From an uncultured Desulfatiglans sp. (GTDB taxonomy: Bacteria > Desulfobacterota > DSM-4660 > Desulfatiglandales > Desulfatiglandaceae), in assembly GCA_900498135.1 (NCBI GenBank), contig LR026961.1, positions 179,904 to 243,903 on the forward strand: DNA of 64,000 bases. Direction: 5' to 3'. Positions within the stretch are counted from its first letter, which is position 1. Each line of letters opens with the position of its first letter. This document shows, piece after piece, positions 18,401-26,810 of the stretch. The position numbers and the translations under genes are program-made. A model generated the notes under the pieces. That model was not told where the DNA came from, ran no database searches, and saw nothing but the letters and a program-made list of their open reading frames with translations.

Positions 18401-18694
18401 CGCCGTAGCTGTCACCTTGTCTACCCCGTCGAGCCCGAGGACCGCCTCTTCGACCGCGAGCACAATCCCCTGTTCGACCTCCTCGGGGCTCGCCCCGGGA
18501 TAGAGCACGCTCACGGTCACGATGTCCAGATCGAAGTCCGGGAAGACCTCCTGCTTGATTCGGCTGCCCCAGATTAGGCCGCCCACGAGGAACACCACCA
18601 TCAGCAGGTTGGCGGCGACATGGTTGCGCGCCATGTAGGCGATCGGGCCGCGCTTCGTCGTAGGATCCAGGCCTTCCGTCATCTTCGGACTCAT
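15494..18694 (-). CDS. RND-family multidrug/solute efflux permease (AcrB-like)
   Basis: The 1066-residue protein starts at ATG 18694, after the adaptor gene's stop, with GAGGAA upstream. It has the twelve-helix RND layout: one helix near residue 30 (HVAANLLMVVFLVGGLIWG), a periplasmic pore domain with YPGASPEEVEQGI, helices 2-6 with GIVVDDAIVVGENVYH (the proton-relay Asp pair), a second periplasmic domain, and helices 8-12 with GVVALSGVVVNDSLVLIEY. It exports substrates by proton exchange together with the two genes upstream. The sequence is nearer to MexW/MdtB-like and other HAE1 forms than to metal-export CusA, so drugs, bile-like or aromatic compounds are plausible substrates. The N-terminal GTG/ATG at 18733 would overlap the adaptor by 32 bases. 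Confidence 0.92.
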   Translation of the reverse strand: MSPKMTEGLDPTTKRGPIAYMARNHVAANLLMVVFLVGGLIWGSRIKQEVFPDFDLDIVTVSVLYPGASPEEVEQGIVLAVEEAVLGLDGVDKVTATAREGVGTVTIEVLVGADIQKLAQDVQNEVDRITSFPEEAEEPRVEIATRRREVVTLIIYGEQEERVLRDAAERIRDGLLQEPGITQVELSGARNLEIGIEVPQQNLRNHNLTLEEVARRVRAAAVEVAGGGVKTEGGEILVRMKERRDWGREFARIPVITTNDGTQVRLEDIAVIIDGFEDTDYYATYDGKPAIMVAVYRVGDQTPISVSSAVKSFLDRYRPSLAPGLSIAVLNDRSDIYRQRLELLLTNGLIGLGLVFLVLGVFLEARLAFWVALGIPISFLGGLLFLPTLGVSINMMSMFAFIVALGIVVDDAIVVGENVYHNRQEGMSMMAAAIQGAREVSMPVTFSILTNVVAFLPLAFVPGIIGKIFMTIPLVVITVFMVSLLESLLILPAHLGHQRQRAPKGLFGWFHDRQQGFSAWFSRNVRDRYGPFVDAALRNRYLTLAVGAAVLLLTVSYIMSGRMGMTLFPKIEADYAFVEAALPYGSAVSRTEAVRDHLIRTAREVAEENGGDRLVEGIYAEIGSSDEGVGGGHALQVRVYLTDPEVRPISTARFIEEWRRKVGEIAGLERLSLQSDRGGPGSGAALTVELTHPDLGVLEKAGEDLADALQGFAIVKDIDDGFSPGKQQLDFTVRPEGRALGLTAQEVARQVRNAFYGAEVLRQQRGRNEVKVMVRLPLEERVSEYNIEELMLRTPNGGTEVPLRQAVDIERGRAYTEIDRRAGRRVIYVTADVEPQSQAGWVLNAVKADTLPMLMDRYPGLRYSLEGKQADMAESMQSLVQGLLLAMLAIYALLAVPFKSYAQPAIVMVSIPFGIVGAVLGHMLMGYSLSVMSMFGVVALSGVVVNDSLVLIEYTNRLRRAGASAHDAVQAAGIQRFRPILLTTLTTFGGLAPMIFETSRQARFMIPMAISLGFGIVFATLITLILVPCLYLVVDDVVRLFSPARRAPEGRLEPESPADARPGPGA

Positions 18695-18701
18695 CCCGGC
18701 G

Positions 18702-19973
18702 TCATTCCTCGCTTCGAGCCTTCCCGGAGGCATCCCCCCGCCGCTCTTCCACTCTGACCGCCATCCCCGGCACCCCGGAGGCCAAGTCGGAAACGATCAA
18801 CCGGCCCCCCTCGCTCAAGCCCCCGTCCACCAAAACGAAGTCGGCCTCGCGCCAGATCGTCTGCACCCGCCTGACCTCCATCAGCCCGTCCTCGCCCACC
18901 AGCCACACATGGTCCCCGTCGCGCAGGGCGGACCGGGGGATGCGCACGACCTCCGCAAGTTCGTTCCCGACAACCTCGGCCCGCACATACTCCCCGATCA
19001 GAAGAGGCGGTCTGCGGTCTGCGCCGCCCTCCAGGTCGAGGGGGTCATGGACAACCAGCAGAACGCGCGCCATCCGGCCCTCGGCATCGAGGTCGCTCAG
19101 AAGCCGGAAGACCCAAGCCTCCCGCTCGTAGCCGCCCGAATAGCTCACTTTGGCCGCAGACCCGCGTTCCCTGTCCTTCCCCGGAAAATCGATCCACTTC
19201 AGCCGGTCGACCGGAACCGAGACCTGCACCCAGTAGAGGTCCGTCCCGACGAGGCGGGCCAACTCCTCCTGCGCCGACACCTGGGATCCAATGGAGACGC
19301 TTCTCGTACGGACCACCGCATTGAACGGGGAGCGGACGACCGTCCGCTCCAGGTCGAGCTTCGCCTGGGCAAGCTCCGCCTCTGCAGCCTCGAGGTCCGC
19401 CTTCGCCTTCGCCAGGTGCGGTTTTCTGAGCGCCAGCTCCTCGTCCAACGGGTCGGCCGGCCGGCCCTGGTTGAGGATCTCCCACTCGCGCCGCGCCACG
19501 GCCTGCCGCCCTTCCTCGACCCGCAGCTGATAGCGCGCATCGACCACGGCGCTTTCCCTGCGGGCCACGGCAAGCTTGTAGTCGGTCGCATCCAGCCGCA
19601 GGATGACGTCCCCTTCACGGAAGCGCCCCCCCTCGACGAAGTTCGGGGCCACGAAGACCACTTCGCCCGCCACGCGGGCCTCGAGGGCGATCTCCCGCGC
19701 CGGGATCACGGTCCCCATAACGGGCAGGATGACCGGTTCGCGCGACGGCCTCACATCCATCACCTGCACGAGGGGCGCATGCGCTTCTGGCGGCTTCCTG
19801 GGCGCCTTCGGGGCGGTGTTCTTGATGTAGGTCGCGCCCGCAATCCCAGCGGCCAGGACCAGAAGCGGCAAAATCACCCGGATCGCCAGCCGCCCCCGCG
19901 ACCCCGCAGCAGCCTTGGACGCCCCTTGGGCCGATGCGCCCCGATCCTCCCCGGATGTCGGTTCAACTCTCAT
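18702..19973 (-). CDS. RND efflux periplasmic adaptor (membrane fusion protein)
   Basis: It has one N-terminal helix (LAIRVILPLLVLAAGIAGAT) after a ~30-residue cytosolic start, then the split lipoyl domain (ARVAGEVVFVAPNFVEGGRF ... VVRSPFNAVVRTRSVSIGSQ), a long coiled-coil hairpin (about residues 145-195, ALRKPHLAKAKADLEAAEAE), a beta-barrel and a membrane-proximal domain. It bridges the inner-membrane pump and the outer-membrane channel. ATG 19973 has an AAGG site nine bases upstream; the TTG at 19982 is the longer choice. It overlaps the end of the outer-membrane gene and precedes the pump gene, giving one operon in the order channel-adaptor-pump. Confidence 0.92.
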   Translation of the reverse strand: MRVEPTSGEDRGASAQGASKAAAGSRGRLAIRVILPLLVLAAGIAGATYIKNTAPKAPRKPPEAHAPLVQVMDVRPSREPVILPVMGTVIPAREIALEARVAGEVVFVAPNFVEGGRFREGDVILRLDATDYKLAVARRESAVVDARYQLRVEEGRQAVARREWEILNQGRPADPLDEELALRKPHLAKAKADLEAAEAELAQAKLDLERTVVRSPFNAVVRTRSVSIGSQVSAQEELARLVGTDLYWVQVSVPVDRLKWIDFPGKDRERGSAAKVSYSGGYEREAWVFRLLSDLDAEGRMARVLLVVHDPLDLEGGADRRPPLLIGEYVRAEVVGNELAEVVRIPRSALRDGDHVWLVGEDGLMEVRRVQTIWREADFVLVDGGLSEGGRLIVSDLASGVPGMAVRVEERRGDASGKARSEE

Positions 19974-21453
19974 GCCTGTCAACCTTTCCAGCGCCTTGCG
20001 TTCTCAACCCCTCCTCAGGGTCGAGGTCCGTCGTCCAGCCCCCGCCAAGGGCGCGATACAGATTGACTCTTGCCGTCAGAAGTTCGCTCCTTCGCCGAAT
20101 CAGATTCAGCTCGAGCTCCTGGGTGCTCAGGATCTGCGTCAAAACGGGCAGATAATCGCTCAACCCTTTCCGGTAACGCTCCTGCGCCTCCCTGAGCGCG
20201 CGCTCCGCCGTCACGAGCTGTTTTTCCACCGCGCCGATGTGCTCCCGCAGGGCAGCCTCCGTCACGAGCGCGTCCTCGACCTCTCGGACGGCCGTCAGTA
20301 CGATCTCCCTGTGGCGGGCAAGCGCCTCTTCGACGACCGCACGCGTGCGGTCCACTTCCGCCGCGCGCCGCCGCCCGTCGAGGATAGGGGCCGCGAGGTC
20401 CGCCGCCAGGCTGAAAAGCCATTGATCGAAGAGCCGGTTGAGGTCGTCGGAACCGAAGGTGAAATCGGCCCTCAGGGTCAGGTTCGGCAGCCTGTCGGCG
20501 CGCGCGGCCGCCACCTGCCAGTCCGCAGCTTCGAGCCGCAGCATGGAGGCGCGGACATCCGGGCGCGCCGCCAGAAGATCAGCCGGGAGCCCGGTGGCCG
20601 GGACCGAAGAGGGCGCGGGCAGGGCCTTGCGTCCGATCTCCATCGCGGCGCCCGGCGCCTTTCCAAGGAGCACCGCCAACTGGTTCAGGCTCAAACGCTC
20701 CTGCTCTTCCACGAGCGGGATCTCGGCCCGGACGCGATCGATGATCTGCTGCTGCTGATAGACATCGAGGGCGGAACCGAGCGCCATGCGGAAGCGCAGA
20801 TTCACCAGTTCGAGGTAGATCCGGTTAATCCGCAGCTGCTCATCGAGAAGCTCCCGCTGCATCCGCTGCGCAATCACGGCCGCCCAGAGCCGGGTCACCT
20901 CCGCAGCAAGCGTCATGGCGGCGGCGTGGACATCCTCCCGTGTCGCATCCACCTGCAGGAGAGCGGCTTCACGCTCGGACCGGATCTTCCCCCACAGATC
21001 GACCTCGTAGCGGCTCATGGCCCCGAGGGAATAATCGTCGCCGCTGGTGCGCACAGCGCCGCTGCCCTCGCCGTGCGCATGGGAGTAACCGGCGCCCGCG
21101 TTCAGCGTCAGGTCCGGGTAAAGGCCGGAGCCGGCCTGCACCGCCACCGCCCGGGCCTGATCGAGCCTCGCCCAGGCCTGCCGCAGCGTCGGGTTCGCGG
21201 CCAGGGCCCCTTCCACCAGGGCGTTCAGTTCAGGATCCTCGAAGCTCTCCCACCAGCGGCCAGGCAGCGCTTCAACGGCCTCGCCAAGCGTGTAGCGCTC
21301 CGGCAGAAGCCCGCTTTCAGGCGCCCGCAGATTTGGGCGGAAGGGGTGGCAGGCCGACAAGACCAATAGGCAGCAGAGCCATGCCAGGGCCACGGCTGCC
21401 CGCGCCTTCCAAACCTTCGAAACCTTCGATATCGTGTATAACGCCTGCGGCAT
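19963..21453 (-). CDS. NodT/TolC-family outer-membrane efflux lipoprotein
   Basis: It starts at ATG 21453 after AGGGG. The signal peptide ends in the lipobox LLVLSAC, so the mature protein begins with a lipidated Cys. Two outer-membrane-factor repeats follow, with RWWESFEDPELNALVEGALA at the front and DYLPVLTQILSTQELELNLI towards the end, plus long helical stretches that build the periplasmic tunnel. It is the first gene of the tripartite efflux operon and shares 11 bases with the adaptor. No regulator gene is adjacent, so control is not visible here. Confidence 0.9.
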   Translation of the reverse strand: MPQALYTISKVSKVWKARAAVALAWLCCLLVLSACHPFRPNLRAPESGLLPERYTLGEAVEALPGRWWESFEDPELNALVEGALAANPTLRQAWARLDQARAVAVQAGSGLYPDLTLNAGAGYSHAHGEGSGAVRTSGDDYSLGAMSRYEVDLWGKIRSEREAALLQVDATREDVHAAAMTLAAEVTRLWAAVIAQRMQRELLDEQLRINRIYLELVNLRFRMALGSALDVYQQQQIIDRVRAEIPLVEEQERLSLNQLAVLLGKAPGAAMEIGRKALPAPSSVPATGLPADLLAARPDVRASMLRLEAADWQVAAARADRLPNLTLRADFTFGSDDLNRLFDQWLFSLAADLAAPILDGRRRAAEVDRTRAVVEEALARHREIVLTAVREVEDALVTEAALREHIGAVEKQLVTAERALREAQERYRKGLSDYLPVLTQILSTQELELNLIRRRSELLTARVNLYRALGGGWTTDLDPEEGLRTQGAGKVDRHES

Positions 21454-21917
21454 CGACCCCTGCTCTATCCGCGTTTCCATGCGGTCCGGCCTGTCCCGGC
21501 GGCTCCCGAACCGTTCACACCCGCACACCCGCCGAATATCGAGGGCAGGCCCTCGATGCCTCCCCGCGCTTCCGGCGCTCCAGACGCACTCCCATTCATG
21601 GAACAGTATGGGCAAGCGGTTTTCCAATGCTTCAATCGAATCAGTCTAAACTTTCCCCGATGCCAATTCAACCGGCTTTCACGCACCGGCCGCCGGTGGA
21701 GGGCGGCCGGCGACCGTCCCTTGCCGGAGCGGCACCCCTCCCCCGCCGCTTGAATCAAAACCGCTGCTGGTGTATCTTCAACAGGGTGCCGTTTCCGATC
21801 CGACGCCCGGGCCCCGAGGCCTCCGGCCATCTGGAAACGCGCCGAACGCAGCACAAGGCGAACGCGGCAATGAAAACCGATTGGGCGACCAATCCTTGAC
21901 GATCAGGAGGTTTGAAA
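21454..21917. other. Divergent intergenic region between efflux operon and MBL gene
   Basis: These 464 bases hold the promoters of two divergent units. I see no convincing gene, repeat-family copy or clear operator. AGGAGG at 21905-21910 belongs to the following gene. Confidence 0.4.
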
Positions 21918-22601
21918 ATGGCCATCAAAGTGACCTGGTACGGACATGCCTGCTTCATGATAGACACCGGCGACGCGAGCCTGCTCATCGATCCTTTCAT
22001 CACCGGCAACCCGACAGCCCCCGTCACAGCGGACCAGCTGAACCCTGACTTCATCCTGGTCTCGCACGGCCACGGCGACCATGTGGGCGATGCCGTGCCG
22101 ATCGCGAAACGCACCCATGCCACGACGATCTCCAATTTCGAGATCCAGAACTGGCTCTCTTCCCAGGGCGTCGAAAACACCCACCCGATGCACATCGGCG
22201 GAGGGTTCGACTTCCCATGGGGGCGCGTCAAGTTGACGATCGCCCACCACGGCTCCGTTCTGCCGGACGGCACCTACGGCGGCAACCCCTGCGGCTTCCT
22301 CCTCACCATCCAGGGCAGGAAGATTTACCATGCCTGCGATACCGGTCTTTTCTACGACATGAAACTGATCGGCGAGGAAGGCATCGATCTGGCCATCCTG
22401 CCGATCGGAGACAACTTCACCATGGGGCCCGACGACGCCCTCCGGGCGGTGAAGCTGCTCCAGCCGAAGCGGGTCATCCCCATCCATTTCAACACCTTCG
22501 ACGTGATCCGCCAGGACCCCCACAAGTGGGCCGAGCGGGTCAAGAGGGAAACGGCCGCCGAAGCGATCGTGCTCGAACCCGGCCAATCCATCGAACTGTA
22601 A
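21918..22601 (+). CDS. UPF0173-type metal-dependent hydrolase (MBL fold)
   Basis: The 227-residue protein starts at ATG 21918, seven bases after AGGAGG. It opens with the typical IKVTWYGHACFMIDT, then SHGHGDHVGDA (metal site), HHGS, HACDTGLFYDM and PIHFNTFDVI with the last metal-binding His. These match the small UPF0173/YtkL group, which are cytosolic Zn-dependent hydrolases of uncertain substrate. It is a single-gene unit followed by a strong hairpin; the next gene converges. Confidence 0.9.
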   Translation: MAIKVTWYGHACFMIDTGDASLLIDPFITGNPTAPVTADQLNPDFILVSHGHGDHVGDAVPIAKRTHATTISNFEIQNWLSSQGVENTHPMHIGGGFDFPWGRVKLTIAHHGSVLPDGTYGGNPCGFLLTIQGRKIYHACDTGLFYDMKLIGEEGIDLAILPIGDNFTMGPDDALRAVKLLQPKRVIPIHFNTFDVIRQDPHKWAERVKRETAAEAIVLEPGQSIEL

Positions 22602-22612
22602 GCGTTCGAACC

Positions 22613-22636
22613 GGCCCCGAAAACCGGTTCGGGGCC
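22613..22636. terminator. Bidirectional terminator between convergent genes
   Basis: GGCCCCGAA (22613-22621) pairs perfectly with TTCGGGGCC (22628-22636) around a 6-base loop. It sits between the MBL gene and msrAB, which converge. Confidence 0.75.
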
Positions 22637-22684
22637 GTTCCTCGACATCCGGGAACTCCCCGCGAACGGGCGGAAAAGGGGTTC

Positions 22685-23737
22685 TCATTCACCGAAGAGC
22701 GGCAGGAATGCGCCGTACCCTTCCTTTTCGAGATCCTCGACCGGGATGAACCGCAGGGCCGCCGAGTTGAGGCAGTAGCGGAGACCGGTCGGCGGAGGGC
22801 CGTCCGGAAACACGTGCCCGAGATGAGAATCCGCCCGGCGGCTGCGCACCTCAGTCCGGACAGTGAACAGCTTCCGGTCTTTCCTTTCCACAATGTTCGC
22901 GGGCACCAGGGGCTGCGTGAAACTGGGCCACCCCGTGCCCGAATCGAACTTGTCGCGCGAGCTGAAGAGCGGCTCGCCCGAGACGACATCGACATAGATC
23001 CCCTCCCGGTGATTGTCCCAATAGGCGTTGTCGAAGGGGGGTTCTGTCGCCTCCTCCCGGGTGACGGAGTATTGAAGCGGCGTGAGCTTTTTCCGCAGCT
23101 CGGCATCGCTCGAGGGCGCGGGGTCCCCGCCCCAGACCTCCTCGAGAAATGCGTCCCTGCCCGATCCCTGGCGGTAGTACCGGTAGTGGACGGGGTTTTT
23201 GCGGTGATAGCCCTGGTGGTACTCCTCGGCCGGGTAGAATTTCCCGGCGGGCAGGATCGGCGTCACGACGGGCCTCCGGAAGACCCCGCTGCGCTCCAGT
23301 TCGGCCTTGGATGCCTCCGCCGCCCGCTTCTGGTCTTCATCGTGATAGAAGACGGCCGTCGCGTAATGCGGACCGCGATCGACGAACTGGCCCTTCGCGT
23401 CGGTGGGGTCCACCTGACGCCAGAAAACATCCAGGAGCGTCTCGTAGGAGACCACCGCCGGATCGTAGAGCACCTCGATCACCTCCAGGTGTCCTCCCTC
23501 GGCATAGGTCTCGTAGGTCGGATCCTCCGTGGTGCCGCCGGCGTACCCCGGCATGACGGAGACGACTCCGGGCAGTTCCTCGAAGGGTTTTTCCATACAC
23601 CAGAAGCATCCGCCCGCGAAGGTCGCCCTCTTCAGGCGCTCCGACACGCCCCCCGCCAGCCCCGGTCCGTTCGCCAGCAACACCATGCAAAGCCCCGCAA
23701 ACAGGCTCATGATCAGGTACCATTCCATGCCTTTCAT
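22685..23737 (-). CDS. msrAB: Exported bifunctional methionine sulfoxide reductase MsrA-MsrB
   Basis: The 350-residue protein starts at ATG 23737 with GGGAGGG upstream and has a signal-like helix ([20 protein letters not shown]). The MsrA domain comes first (~residues 36-185), with catalytic Cys44 in AGGCFWCME and the substrate pocket in [15 protein letters not shown]. The MsrB domain (~205-335) has [28 protein letters not shown], and catalytic Cys322 in RYCLNSAAL. The two zinc CxxC pairs found in some MsrB are absent. It repairs both S- and R-methionine sulfoxide, probably in the periplasm or at the membrane. The longer frame to 23947 comes from a repeat and is not part of the gene. Confidence 0.92.
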   Translation of the reverse strand: MKGMEWYLIMSLFAGLCMVLLANGPGLAGGVSERLKRATFAGGCFWCMEKPFEELPGVVSVMPGYAGGTTEDPTYETYAEGGHLEVIEVLYDPAVVSYETLLDVFWRQVDPTDAKGQFVDRGPHYATAVFYHDEDQKRAAEASKAELERSGVFRRPVVTPILPAGKFYPAEEYHQGYHRKNPVHYRYYRQGSGRDAFLEEVWGGDPAPSSDAELRKKLTPLQYSVTREEATEPPFDNAYWDNHREGIYVDVVSGEPLFSSRDKFDSGTGWPSFTQPLVPANIVERKDRKLFTVRTEVRSRRADSHLGHVFPDGPPPTGLRYCLNSAALRFIPVEDLEKEGYGAFLPLFGE

Positions 23738-23830
23738 ACGATCGCCCTCCCGAAATGATGCAGACGCCGCCGGGCGGCGGCGCTCCAGTGGTTTCGAAAA
23801 TCCATGCCCGTGGTCTTCCGGATGGAGGCT

Positions 23831-24005
23831 AGTTTCCATCCGGAAATGGTCTTTTTGGCCAATCTCGGCGTCAATCTGCACGTTTGCTTGTACGGCGACC
23901 TGCAGGTCGCCTCCGCGCAAACGCTTGATTTCCTTGATATTGGCCAAAAATCCTCATTTCCGGATTGGAAACTTAGTCCTACCGCGAAATCATTTCCGGA
24001 TGGAC
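23831..24005 (+). repeat. Palindromic repeat family, full copy
   Basis: It is nearly identical to the 13174 copy, including the central 18-bp palindrome and the tail ending CATTTCCGGATGGAC. It lies upstream of msrAB in a 577-base gap (23738-24314) that has no other gene. Confidence 0.9.
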
Positions 24006-24078
24006 ACGAGGCTAACCCGCAGCGATCCGGAAACGATCCATCACCATAGGGTTCCCCCGGAAATAAGGACGTTTTTTT

Positions 24079-24240
24079 CACACGCTTTGCGTGCTCGGCC
24101 CCCCGCTTCGCGGAGGGGGCCCGGATTTTTCGATATCAAGGAAATCAAGCGCTGACGTTCAGGCGGCCAACCGGCCGCCCCACAAGTGAACGCGCGGTTG
24201 GACGCCGAGATCGGCCAAAAAAACGCTTTCCTGATGGGAG
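24079..24240 (-). repeat. Palindromic repeat family, strongly diverged inverted copy
   Basis: GATATCAAGGAAATCAAGCG (24132-24151) and GACGCCGAGATCGGCCAAAA (about 24202-24221) match the inner arms of the reference repeat on the minus strand; the centre is replaced by GGCGGCCAACCGGCCGCC. A GC-rich palindrome (CCCCCCGCTTCGCGGAGGGGG) precedes it, like the module inserted in the copies at 15068 and 61316. Confidence 0.65.
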
Positions 24241-24314
24241 CAAGGTAAGCATGCAGGGCATGGAAGGCAACAGCGGTCGCAGGAGGGCTCTGCAGGTGGG
24301 AGCGGCGCCGTCCG

Positions 24315-24752
24315 CTATTCCAGCAGGCCGCTGGCGTGATTGAAGCGCTTCGAAAAGACGGCGCCCTTGCCGCTGAACATGCCGCACTGCGTGAGGATGT
24401 ACTCGGATGTTTCAGCCCGTTTGGCATCGTCGAGGCTGTTGAAGGCCAGGATGAAATCCTCCTCGCCCGGTATCTTCGAGAGGGCGGCCCAGATCTTTTC
24501 GGGGGGGTCCTGGGGATTCATACCGGCCGCACCGCTCTTGGCCGCGCCGGAGAGAAACCGCGTGCCCTCTTTGAGGAGCCCGTCCAGCGCATCGTGGAGG
24601 GCCTCGATCTCTGCGGCGAAAGACCGCTCGTCAAAACAGGTCTCGGTGCAGGGGCAAGGCACGGCCTTCCCGCCCACCGCGATATCGATGTCGATCCGGA
24701 GACCGGGTTTCCGTTCCCCGCCCGCCTGATCCATCTTGATCAATTTGAACAT
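24315..24752 (-). CDS. Uncharacterised 145-residue cytosolic protein
   Basis: I do not recognise the family. The start MFKLIKMDQAGGERKPGLRI is followed by a strand-rich segment with CPCTETCFDERSFAAE (three close Cys), a helical part with ALHDALDGLLKEG, and IPGEEDFILAFNSLDDAKRA. No signal or membrane helix is visible. The Cys cluster could bind a metal. A GGAAGGAAGG site lies upstream of ATG 24752. It is in the same direction as cobU but 213 bases downstream of it, past a hairpin, so it is probably its own unit. Confidence 0.6.
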   Translation of the reverse strand: MFKLIKMDQAGGERKPGLRIDIDIAVGGKAVPCPCTETCFDERSFAAEIEALHDALDGLLKEGTRFLSGAAKSGAAGMNPQDPPEKIWAALSKIPGEEDFILAFNSLDDAKRAETSEYILTQCGMFSGKGAVFSKRFNHASGLLE

Positions 24753-24934
24753 GGTTCCTTCCTTCCGTTTTTCGCCGGGGGTTCACCGCCCCAGACATCA
24801 TGCTCTCCATCCGGGGATGGATGTTTTCTCCATGCCGAAGCCGAACTGGACGTCGGCGCGATGCAAGCCCGCCCGCAAGCGGCAGCCCCCTCACGGGAGG
24901 TCGACGGACGCCTGCATTGCAGGCACAACGTCAC

Positions 24935-24960
24935 GGACGGAAGAAACAATTCTTCCGTCC
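24935..24960. terminator. Perfect 11-bp hairpin beyond cobU
   Basis: GGACGGAAGAA (24935-24945) pairs with TTCTTCCGTCC (24950-24960) around ACAA. A second short palindrome CCTGCATTGCAGG lies at 24911-24923. The pair sits directly after the cobU stop. No T-run follows, so this may be a terminator or an mRNA 3'-end stabiliser. Confidence 0.55.
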
Positions 24961-24965
24961 TGCAT

Positions 24966-25565
24966 TCAACGGTCTCCAAGGCCGAAGGGCGGCGGAGCGG
25001 CCGCCTTGCCGTCCGCTTTGAGCACCAGCGGCAGCCCGGCCACCGTCAGCACCACCCGGTCGGCCGCGGCGGCGACGCGCTGATTCAACCAGCCCGCCAG
25101 GTCCCGGAAAAGACGCCCCAGAGGGTGCGCGGGCACCACGCTCATCCCCACCTCGTTTGCAACGGCCGCAACGAGGCAGGACCGCTCCTCCAGGGCCTGC
25201 ATCAAACGGGCCTCGTAGGCCGGAACGGCGTCTTCGCCCTTCTTGAGGAGGACGTTGCTGAGCCAGACGGTGAGGCAGTCGATCAGGATGCCGTCGACCT
25301 CCGGCGGCGCCGAACGGATCGCCCGCTCGAGCTCCAGCGGCTCTTCGATCAGGCGCCAGCGGGCGCCCCGAGCCTCTTGGTGCAGGCGGATGCGTTCGGC
25401 CATCTCATCGTCGGACACCTCGGCGGTGGCAATGTAGAGCGGCGCCCTGGAACAGCCCTCGACGTGCCCCTGAGCCCACCGGCTCTTGCCGCTCCTCGCC
25501 CCGCCGAGAACAAGGATCAAATCCCGGTATCCACCCTCAACCAAGTCCCCTTCCCCTCCATCCAC
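24966..25565 (-). CDS. cobU: Bifunctional adenosylcobinamide kinase / adenosylcobinamide-phosphate guanylyltransferase
   Basis: The 199-residue protein has the P-loop GGARSGKS (residues 21-28), the ATAEVSDDEMAERIRLHQ segment that contains the guanylylated His, and ILIDCLTVWLSN and VANEVGMSVVP of CobU/CobP. It phosphorylates adenosylcobinamide and transfers GMP to it in assembly of the cobalamin nucleotide loop. No other cob gene is close by. Cobalamin is needed by corrinoid methyltransferases and mutases common in anaerobes. The first 12 residues may be an over-long start. Confidence 0.93.
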   Translation of the reverse strand: MDGGEGDLVEGGYRDLILVLGGARSGKSRWAQGHVEGCSRAPLYIATAEVSDDEMAERIRLHQEARGARWRLIEEPLELERAIRSAPPEVDGILIDCLTVWLSNVLLKKGEDAVPAYEARLMQALEERSCLVAAVANEVGMSVVPAHPLGRLFRDLAGWLNQRVAAAADRVVLTVAGLPLVLKADGKAAAPPPFGLGDR

Positions 25566-25674
25566 CTCTTCGAGGCGGCGTTCCTCCGGACATGTTCATC
25601 CAACGCGGACACTGCTACCGAACCCGGTGAGGCATGCCCTTTACAGACCCGGCCCCAAAGCAGCCGAGGAGGCT

Positions 25675-26526
25675 CTACGCCCCGACCCGCACGTGCGCGC
25701 CCTCTCTGGCGGCGTCGATTTCAGTGCCGGCCCGCCGGTCGCGGAGGAGGCGCCGGGAATCATCTAAAATCGCGGACAACTCCGCATCCGTCCGTCCGGG
25801 ATCGTGATGAAAGAAAAGCAGCCTCTTCGCCCCGGCCTCTATCGCAAGGTCGACCACGGCGGCGTGGTCCGAATGCCCCCACCCGCACCGCTCCGCATGC
25901 TCGGCCGGTGTGTACTGGGCGTCATGAACCAGCAGCTCCGCCTCCCCGCAAAACCGCACGTAGTCCGAAGGCTTCCTTCCGGCCCAGGCGTCTTCGCGCA
26001 GCTCGTTGTCCGTCAGGAAGACGAAGCTCCGCCCGTCCTCCCTGAACCGGAATCCCACGCCGCCCTGCGGATGCTGAAGCGGCATGGCATCGATCACCAC
26101 GTCATCCCACTCGAGAGGCCCCTTGCCCATCCGGTCGATGAAGTGGATGTCCGCCTTCAACTCCTCGAAGGCGATCGGGAAGAACCCGTCGCCCATGCGG
26201 TTGTCGAAAATGGCCCGCAGCCCCTTCATGCAGGAGTGGAAACCGTCCACCCTGATGGTCCAGTCCTTCAGGTAGGCCGGTTTGAAAAACGGAAATCCCT
26301 GAACGTGATCCCAGTGGTTGTGCGTCATCAGGAGGAGGATTTCATGCGCCCCTTCCCGGGAGGCAAGCGTCTCGCCCAGGGGCCGGATGCCCGAACCGGC
26401 GTCGATGACGATAGTCCGCCCGCCGGCCGTGGTCACTTCCACGCAGCAGGTGTTGCCTCCAAAGACGACGGTATCCCGGCCGGGCGCAGCGATGGACCCC
26501 CTCGTTCCCCAGAATGTGATTTGCAT
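25675..26526 (-). CDS. MBL-fold metal-dependent hydrolase, PhnP/RNase Z-like
   Basis: The 283-residue protein begins MQITFWGTRGSIAAPG, then VFGGNTCCVEV and VIDAGSGIRPLG. The metal site is THNHWDHVQGFPFF (His-x-His-x-Asp-His), with FVFLTDNE and HHDPGRTD supplying later ligands. This pattern is common to PhnP/ElaC-like phosphodiesterases and to MBL domains that partner signalling proteins in deltaproteobacteria. No signal peptide. It stands apart from cobU by 109 bases. The substrate cannot be inferred; it might be a cyclic phosphodiester or nucleotide. Confidence 0.8.
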   Translation of the reverse strand: MQITFWGTRGSIAAPGRDTVVFGGNTCCVEVTTAGGRTIVIDAGSGIRPLGETLASREGAHEILLLMTHNHWDHVQGFPFFKPAYLKDWTIRVDGFHSCMKGLRAIFDNRMGDGFFPIAFEELKADIHFIDRMGKGPLEWDDVVIDAMPLQHPQGGVGFRFREDGRSFVFLTDNELREDAWAGRKPSDYVRFCGEAELLVHDAQYTPAEHAERCGWGHSDHAAVVDLAIEAGAKRLLFFHHDPGRTDAELSAILDDSRRLLRDRRAGTEIDAAREGAHVRVGA

Positions 26527-26679
26527 GGTTCTCCTTGCAGACCAACGGACAAGAAGGGGCCTTCACGCCCCCAGGCAAACCTTCGAACCCTCGGCCGACC
26601 GCTTGTAGCGCCGCGTCGACACCGCCGCCGGCGCCTTCCTCGTGGCAGGAACGCCGATGGCCTCCACGGACACGATCCC

Positions 26680-26728
26680 GTCTCCATCCGGAGCCCGGAT
26701 TCTACCGGAAAATCCTTATGAATGGACA
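26680..26728. repeat. Remnant of palindromic repeat ends
   Basis: GTCTCCATCCGGAGCCCGGATT followed by CTACCGGAAAATCC and TTATGAATGGACA resembles an outer arm plus tail of the repeat family with the whole centre gone. It lies in the 284-base gap 26527-26810, where I see nothing else. Confidence 0.5.
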
Positions 26729-26810
26729 CAATCTACGGAATCCGCCTGGATGTGTCAATCCTGAAATATAAGTAAATCGGAGATGATAGCGAGGGCCCGC
26801 CCTCCGGCCG

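Noticed and set aside
22217..23758. 513-residue plus-strand frame across the MBL gene and msrAB
   Set aside because: It overlaps two certain genes and a terminator and has no motifs.
11200..24005. Regularly similar repeats as a CRISPR array
   Set aside because: Copies are kilobases apart, long, palindromic, in both orientations, and without spacers or cas genes.
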